Assembly (NCBI RefSeq): GCF_043290135.1
Contig: NC_134710.1
Location: 202,486,692 to 202,550,691, forward strand
Direction of reading: 5' to 3'
From: Rhipicephalus microplus
Taxonomy: Eukaryota; Arthropoda; Arachnida; Ixodida; Ixodidae
Length of the DNA stretch: 64,000 nucleotides
Both the position numbers and the translations under genes were made by a program. The notes under the pieces were generated by a model, which saw nothing but the letters and a program-made list of their open reading frames with translations, made no database searches and had not been told where the DNA came from. Position 1 is the first letter of the stretch, and each line of letters opens with the position of its first letter. Of this stretch, positions 58,221 through 64,000 are shown piece after piece.

Positions 58221-59066
58221 ATGGTATTAATGTAGTTTAAGTGCACAAAGAAATGCAAAAAAACACAAGACAAGCGCTTTTTCGCGACTGAAAAATTTAT
58301 TGGAAAGAGAAGATTATATCATGTAGCAACGCCGAAGGTTGGCTGATGCATTGCTCTGCTGTTTTTCTTTCGCGATTTCTTTTAGGTGTGGTAAAGTGTA
58401 CTATTGGTGTCAAATGAAACCCGAACAGCGGCCAGCCTTCGCGATGACATAGTGTGCGCCGTCCAGTTATCACCGTTCACAGACGCGCGCATCCTGCTTG
58501 GCAGCTGTGCACGTATTTGCATGCCTATCCGTGGTGAAAAGTGGACAGCGCTCACTATGCAATCGCGAAGGCTTCCCGCTGTTCGGGTTTCATTTGATGC
58601 CGATAGTACTACGACATTCGGGACAGTGCATCAACATTTATCTTAGAGAGCACGATTCATCTTTAAGATCCTCAGGGGCATCGCATCTTGCGGTTCATTG
58701 AAGGAAGTACGCCTGCTATCCTGTTTTTAGGATACTAAAGTTGTGCTCCGTTTTAACAATAAATTAACTCGCAAGTTGACAGAAGCTTTTCACATAAAAA
58801 AAAGAGCAGAACAACGCATCACCTAACCTTTGGTGCTGCACGAAAAGGAGTTAGGTTTTCAAGATTATGTTTCTGGTTAATCTTTCTGTTTTTTTACTGA
58901 CTGTTTTCGAGTTGTAACGGTTGAACTTTTTGCGTTCACGCACATGCATTGATATTGATTGCCTGCTTATATATTCTCTTTTCAATAAAGCTTTTAGTTG
59001 CGAGAAAGCGCTTGTCGTGTGTTCTTTTGTGTTTCTTTGTGCACTTAAACTACCATTATACCAAGA
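58221..59066. mobile_element. Fold-back element with arms of about 80-90 bp
   Basis: The left arm (58221 on, TAGTTTAAGTGCACAAAGAA, then ACACAAGACAAGCGCTTT) is inverted at the right end (AAAGCGCTTGTCGTGTGTTC, then TTCTTTGTGCACTTAAACTA to 59066). Arms match over 80-90 bp with about ten differences. No transposase frame is seen. It lies inside a tubulin pseudogene exon. Confidence 0.85.
58398..58609. mobile_element. Palindromic MITE nested in the fold-back element
   Basis: The left arm GTACTATTGGTGTCAAATGA (then AACCCGAACAGCGG) and the right arm ending GTTTCATTTGATGCCGATAG plus TAC are inverted copies over about 70 bp around a 70-bp centre. It belongs to a family with TCAAATGAAACCCGAACAG ends. 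Confidence 0.85.
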
Positions 59067-59984
59067 ATTCCAAGCTCGAGTTCGCCAGCCCCACAGATCA
59101 TGCCACAGGTATTGTCCAAAAAGCCTCCCATTCTGTCCTGTGGTTTTGCAAAAACTCTATGATAACCAGACACTATGGATGTGTCGGCAGCCTGGCTTCC
59201 TGGCTCAGCTACTGGCTAATCCTGTTGGCCGAAGAGCTGCTTCATGTCAGTTATCCATGACAGTGTGTCTAATAGCGTACCTGTTTTCAGCCATGTGGCT
59301 GGTGTAGACTGCACTCCAGTATACTCCTGAGGAGAGTAGGCATTTGAGAGAGCCAGAGTAAAAATTTGGCCTTTTTAGAATCTTCTCAGACAGTTAAGAT
59401 TTCAGTGTGCAATTTCATTTTACCCCTTTTCTCAACTGCTTGCCATTCCAAAACGAATATTATAGATTTCCAACTAATTATCTCTACACAGTGGCTGCTA
59501 TTAAACAATAGCTTACCCCAATTATGATTGCAATGGTCTGCTGTTGCATTGTGCGTTCTCTGGTGATAATCGTCACAGCTGGCTTGTATCAACGTGACTG
59601 CCTTAAAGAGCTCGTTGTACAGAAATTCCAATATCGGCAACTTAGTTGTGACCGAAAAGTCATCTTGTGCGTGACCGAACGCGAGCTTGCCACGCAAAAG
59701 ACTCCATGTCCTGTATACATGTCCTGTATACATGCTACACAATACAACATGAGATATCACAGTAATAATGTGTGGTAAAGCATACATTGCCTCCGGGCAT
59801 CACACATGCAATTATCCTGACTGCAGGGTTTCAAGCCCACCCCCCACTACAAAAGACTGACACTTTACTGCACCTATTCCCTCAAGGCCACGTAGTAGGT
59901 GCCTAGCAAGCTCTAAAAGATTTCGTGCACTAAGCGTTTCAGGTGCGCACTAGAGACAGGACATCGCTATCACATTCAACTCTT

Positions 59985-60306
59985 AAAGAAAAAGCTTGAG
60001 GGTCGCCCAATTTTTGCAGGTTGACATAAACTACCAGCCCCCACCGTTGTTCCCAGTGGTGACCTCGCCAAGCTCCAACGTGCCATGTGCCGCTGCCCAA
60101 CACAGCAGCCATTGCGGAGGCCACATGTTTCACCTCGTGTACGCCAAGTGGGCATCTGTTGGCGAAAAACATGGATGAAGCGGATTCCTCTAGAGCCAGG
60201 ACAGACTTCGCCTGATTCGAGAACTCAAAAAAGTTGGCATGAACTCTACCAAGGGTTTGGAAGACGATACCAGCGACTGCGAGTTATGAAACCTGCTCGA
60301 GGCTGA
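59985..60306 (+). pseudogene. Alpha-tubulin pseudogene, C-terminal fragment
   Basis: The block VDINYQPPPLFPVVTSPSSN matches alpha-tubulin VGINYQPPTVVPGGDLAKV with frameshifts. HLVYAKWASVGEKHG matches LMYAKRAFVHWYVGEG, and near 60225 AAAAAAGTTGGCATGAACTC resembles the KDYEEVGMDS region. This is about residues 350-440. The large middle part of tubulin between this and 59200 is missing. Confidence 0.8.
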
Positions 60307-60598
60307 GAAATAAAAGAGCACTTTTGATGCCGGACATCTGTGGATCTTCCATGTTGCTGCGATTGGTCTCTCAAGGCATTCCATCACACAGTTATGCTTT
60401 AACGGGTGTAAGTTATGCAATGATCGCACACTTTTTGTCGAGAAATGTGGTAAACTGCGGTCACCATGGGACAATCCTTGGCAAATGTGCTCAGACCCAA
60501 TTCTAATTATGCTGTTAGTATTCTCATCACAAAGGTTCCTTGCCAATAGTACGCACATAGATAAACTTTTACGAGGAAATAGCTGAGACAGTAATACA

Positions 60599-61640
60599 TT
60601 ATATATATATATATAAATATATATATAGATATATATCGTAACGGTTCGCATCAATGCGTTCTTGTTTTATGTGATGTCGCGCCAACTGCCGTGCTTCTTC
60701 GGCTCGCTGAATGAACTTGCTGATGTGAGGCTTGTGCTCTGTATTGTCACTTACAGGCAGCATTGCATCTAATGGTGTGGTAACTATTCGACCATAGACT
60801 AGCTGAAATGGCGTCACTTTAGTAGTCTCCTCCACAGCAGTATTATAAGCGAAAGTGGCGTACAGCAGTATCTTGTCCCACGTATCTTGCTCCAAGTCAA
60901 CGTAAATGAACAACATATCGGTTAGAGTTCTGTTGAGTCGCTCGGTTAGCCCATTCATTTGGGGGTGGTAAGCCGTTGTTTCCCTATGACATGCGTGGGT
61001 AAGTATCATAATGGACTGCGTCAGGTCGGCTGTGGATGCAGTTCTTCGATCCGTGATAACCACCTTTGGGGCACCATGCCGTAGTACAATGTTAGTGACG
61101 AAAAATTTTGCGACTTCTATAGCCGTGCCCCTGGTGTGAGAGGCTGTCTCGGCATTACGGGTTAAGTAGTCTGTCGCCACTACTATCCATCGGTTTCCCG
61201 TTGATGACGTAGGAAATGGACCAAGCAGATCCATTCCTACTTGTTCAAATGAAGATTTAGGGAGTTCTATTGGTTGGAGAAATCCTGCAGGTTTCAATGG
61301 AGGTGTTTTGCGTCTCTGGCAATCTCTACATGTCCTCCTATAATGCTTTACAGCATCCAGTAACTTTGGCCAGTAGTACTTGGTGCGGATGCGAGCCAAT
61401 GTTTTACTCACTCTGAGGTGTCCTGCTGCTGGGTCATCGTGGCAGGCTTCCAGCATTTCGGGTCGCAAGGCCAAAGGAACGACGAGTAGGAATTTCTCCC
61501 TGCTGTGCTCGAAGTTTCTCTTGTATAAAACGTTGTTTCTCATTAGGTACGACGACAATCCCTGGACGAAAACTCGAGGAACACGCACGGGTTGCCCTTC
61601 CAGATGCTTGATCAGTTGAAGCAACTCCGCGTAAAATCGT
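60599..61640 (-). pseudogene. Integrase fragment of a third Ty3/gypsy element
   Basis: A minus-strand frame of 367 codons (61702-60599) holds an almost complete integrase. It shows YKRNFEHSREKFLLVVP, CHDDPAAGHLRV and CRDCQRRKTP (HHCC). The core has D in GMDLLGPFPT, D in ITDRRTAS (usually TDRGTAF) and E in GLTERLNR, then TPFQLVYGRIVTTPLDAML. The N-terminal 18 residues come from the adjacent palindrome and the C-terminus runs into a TA microsatellite. No LTR, RT or gag is nearby. It is closely related to the integrases at 31.2-32.2 and 40.6-41.8 kb and is the least damaged of the three. Confidence 0.85.
60600..60640. repeat. (TA)n tract at the integrase fragment edge
   Basis: TA/GATA-type repeats end the integrase frame as alternating Tyr/Ile codons and mark the breakpoint of the element. 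Confidence 0.85.
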
Positions 61641-61657
61641 TGATAATTATATATATA

Positions 61658-61752
61658 TAAGAAGAAAGAAAAGTGGATGAAAAAATAACCAGCCGTATTC
61701 AAAGTTCCTGCCCACGGCTGGTTATTTTTTCATCCACTTTTCTTTCTTCTTA
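61658..61752. repeat. Perfect inverted repeat: 38-bp arms, 19-nt loop
   Basis: 61658-61695 (TAAGAAGAAAGAAAAGTGGA, on to AACCAGCCG) is the exact reverse complement of 61715-61752. The right arm continues as the body of SINE family B (TCATCCACTTTTCTTTCTTC, then TTTACATTCC), so the left arm is an inverted duplicate of the SINE edge. Confidence 0.97.
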
Positions 61753-61850
61753 TTTACATTCCAATGGTTCTAATAACTTCCTCTGTACATTCCTTGGCAT
61801 TACTGTCTGTTAGATCTCATTAATATTGTGTTAAAACACGGAAAAACGAG
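61718..61850 (+). mobile_element. SINE family B body, headless
   Basis: TCCACTTTTCTTTCTTCTTA, ACATTCCAATGGTTCTAATA and TTCCTTGGCATTACTGTCTG are in the same order as at 23220-23310. The tRNA-like head is missing and replaced by the palindrome. Confidence 0.7.
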
Positions 61851-61872
61851 CCCTTAGGTATACACTTGTTTC

Positions 61873-61877
<5 letters not shown>

Positions 61878-61936
<59 letters not shown>
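61878..61936. repeat. (TA)n microsatellite
   Basis: About 29 uninterrupted TA units lie downstream of the SINE family B body. Confidence 0.95.
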
Positions 61937-61938
<2 letters not shown>

Positions 61939-61939
61939 C

Positions 61940-63605
61940 CTCCCCCCCCCCTCGAACATGACGGGAGCTATTGCTTTTTGCCCGCGTTCATACTCTAGCT
62001 GTCAGCTGGTATTTGGGACTCTGCGGCGGTCAGGGCAAGACCGATGGCTATGTAGTTCTTCAGCGCCGTGGCTGCATAATAAGGCCTCCCAGAATTCTAT
62101 GTTTCTGCTCGGATCGTCGAAAGAAGGGCAGGCCCAGACCTGTTCACTAGGCCTGCAATAGCATTACAGTGCGCACATATGGGATTAATGTGCCATTTAC
62201 TGTACAGATGAGGGTATGGAAACACCCGGTTTGCAATTTGTGCCACATGATATCCTTTTTTTTGTTCAGCTGCTTTTGGAGAAATCTTATGATGGGATTT
62301 ATAATGTAAGGTGATTTCGTGGAACGTTCTCAGTTTGCCTCCTATAGAGAGAGGTTGCTAAAGTGGAGACGACGAGTCGGCTGCTAAAAATGCGCACCTA
62401 AGAAATTCAATATATGCATGAAATACCAATGCCGTAGGCGTGCGCAGGAGAAGGGTCGAGAGGCAGCGAGTGCCCCCAACTATATACAATATATATTATA
62501 ATTTGGTGCAACTATATATAATACAGTATATATATACATATGACTGTGTAGCTAGTACGTGTTGAAGAAACCTTGCATGTAAACAAAATATACCCACACG
62601 GCCATTCAGAAGACCCCTGTTCGCTTTCCATGGGTGCTTTTCTACTGCAAATGAATTATCAAAAAATGGGGTCTAAGTGGGCTTTGAAGTACCATGAAAC
62701 CTTTATTGTTAGCTTATGCAGCAAAACTAATAAGCCTTGGTATTTAAGTCCACAGCCGCAGACGTGAAAGCCTGTACGTAGTCTTACAAGACTTAAGTGT
62801 TCAATGCCCTTTTGCTTTCGACTGTGATAACTTCTGAGGCAGCAAAAATCGCTTTCTGCTCGTTCATAAAATGAATATAATTTTATAATTATGGCAATAC
62901 ATACACAAAGACAAGCACAAAAGAAAAACCAATGTGTGCAATCATTATGCAGCCCTCATTTTTTTTTTTTAACTCAATGAAAGGCAGTAGGAGTGAGCTC
63001 TGTGGTTCAAAGTGTGTTCTCTCCCTCCGTAAAGGAGAACCCTGAGCATGTCTATCACCGTTGCTCATGTCATTTATATGCTAACAACATCCGTGCAGGG
63101 TAACATGGATAAAGTTCGAGGCCATGACTTCAGTTGAATAAGTGATGTCTTTGTAATGCCTATCCTGAATTGAGCCCTAAGAAACACAAATAGTCCCGTG
63201 GAGGTTCACATGAGCCAGTTGCTTCATCCTGATGTGAGCAAACCACAGCATGAACAAAACATAACGCGCATTTATCAAAGCTGGGTATTGCAATGCCATT
63301 GGAATGAATAAAATGGGAAAAGAAATCCAAGTAAGAATGTGCCCATAACATGTAAACCCTGGCTGTTGCTATATAGAAACGAAATATCTACCAAGCAATT
63401 TATTATAATGTATAACTGATTTACACATTGTGTTGCAAACACCAAAATAAACAAAATCGAACGAATTATATAAACAAGTAAAAAAGCACCACAGTTTTGC
63501 ACTAAGGCGAAGCGCTCACAGCATGAGCGTCCGGAAGGAGCAGGAGACAAGGCAAGAGAAAAGAGGCAGCTCATAAATTGTCTTAGGGAGGCAGAAAGGA
63601 GGGTG
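61940..63605. other. Unassigned sequence
   Basis: No gene is supported. The region is AT-rich, with short frames on both strands and no recognised domain. Confidence 0.5.
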
Positions 63606-63610
63606 ATATT

Positions 63611-63842
63611 GATTGATATACAAGTGGGGTTTAACATCTCAACACCACCATTTGATTATGAGAGCTGCCGTAGTAGAGGGCTCTGGAAATTTCGACCACC
63701 TGGGGTTCTTTAACGTGCACCCAAGTCTGAGCACACGGGCCTACAGCATTTTCACCTCCATCGAAAAGGCAGCCGGGATTTGATACCGTAACCTGCAGGT
63801 CAGCAGTCTAGTACCTTAGCCACTAGACCACCGTGGCGGGGC
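63611..63842 (-). mobile_element. SINE family A copy
   Basis: In reverse orientation, from GATTGATATACAAGTGGGGT through CACCTGGGGTTCTTTAACGT to the head complement GACCACCGTGGCGGGGC. A small deletion has removed part of the GCCGCCGCAGCC stretch. No clear TSD. Confidence 0.88.
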
Positions 63843-64000
63843 AGTAAGAAGAAAGAAGGAAAAAACGTTTCGCGGGTGAATTTAGTGAAGGAGTAGCAAA
63901 CTGCTGTAAAAAAGCATGGCTAGACCCCCACAGTCACAAGGCTGAGATAATAGTGAGAGAAACTGAGCCTTCAGTATTTTTAAGATGCTTTTATTGACAT

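Larger units (their letters stand above)
58000..59200 (+). pseudogene. Alpha-tubulin pseudogene, copy 2: second exon split by insertion
   Basis: 58003-58189 reads FHPEQLIN and RKEDAVNN, then frameshifted remnants of the [12 protein letters not shown] region, and MERLLVDYGKES. 59070-59200 continues with CCAAGCTCGAGTTCGCC, the KLEF position of alpha-tubulin. About 880 bp of fold-back element separates the halves. The sequence after 59140 is homologous to 56990-57130 of copy 1, which confirms the tandem duplication. Confidence 0.8.

Noticed and set aside
60599..61702. Domesticated integrase gene
   Set aside because: The frame starts in a palindrome and ends in TA repeats, with no promoter or exon structure, and the second DDE block is altered. 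An orphan fragment is the simpler reading.

Overview
This window is nuclear DNA from an arthropod, most likely a hard tick (Ixodidae). It has GT-AG introns, long non-coding stretches, microsatellites and a dense load of retroelements. More than ten copies of one roughly 240-bp tRNA-derived SINE are present, several with clear target-site duplications (TSDs). The family resembles the Ruka-type SINEs described from Rhipicephalus; that match is from memory and was not searched. There are no bacterial-style operons, rRNA genes or CRISPR arrays.

Only one host protein-coding gene is clear. It is the 3' part of a plus-strand CLCA-like gene (calcium-activated chloride channel regulator family) in five exons between 9157 and 18724. 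The exons have matching phases and splice sites and give 641 codons before the stop. They cover the end of the conserved CLCA extracellular region, a fibronectin-III-like domain, a glycosylated stalk, one transmembrane helix and an unusually long cytoplasmic tail of about 200 residues. The N-terminal metalloprotease and VWA domains were not found here, so they must lie in exons I could not recognise or outside the window. The first large intron holds a 2-kb terminal-inverted-repeat (TIR) element that contains a second palindromic element and a 54-bp tandem repeat.

Layout. 1-8.1 kb: three broken minus-strand non-LTR retrotransposon pieces (ORF1 plus endonuclease, RNase H, 3' end) with SINE fragments. 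9.1-18.7 kb: the CLCA-like gene. 18.7-25.2 kb: intergenic, with a TA microsatellite, a THAP-like remnant, an inverted SINE pair and a short TTAGG-like tract. 25.6-30.3 kb: a minus-strand LTR element with two 816-bp LTRs and the order gag-protease-integrase, with no reverse transcriptase. 31.0-43.2 kb: a nested stack, in which a minus-strand Ty3/gypsy element is split in its gag by a 6.1-kb plus-strand Ty3/gypsy element (TSD ATAT), itself split in its RT by a solo LTR (TSD ACTA). SINEs also sit in the outer gag and the outer 5' LTR. 44-51 kb: palindromic elements, two related 0.8-kb TIR elements and tRNA-like sequences. 56.2-60.3 kb: tandemly duplicated, intron-containing alpha-tubulin pseudogenes, one exon of which is split by a fold-back element. 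60.6-61.8 kb: a gypsy integrase fragment and a perfect 38-bp-arm palindrome. 62-64 kb: mostly empty, with one SINE.

Apart from the CLCA-like gene the window is a record of transposition: insertions within insertions, most of them decayed. All calls come from reading the sequence; no database search was run.
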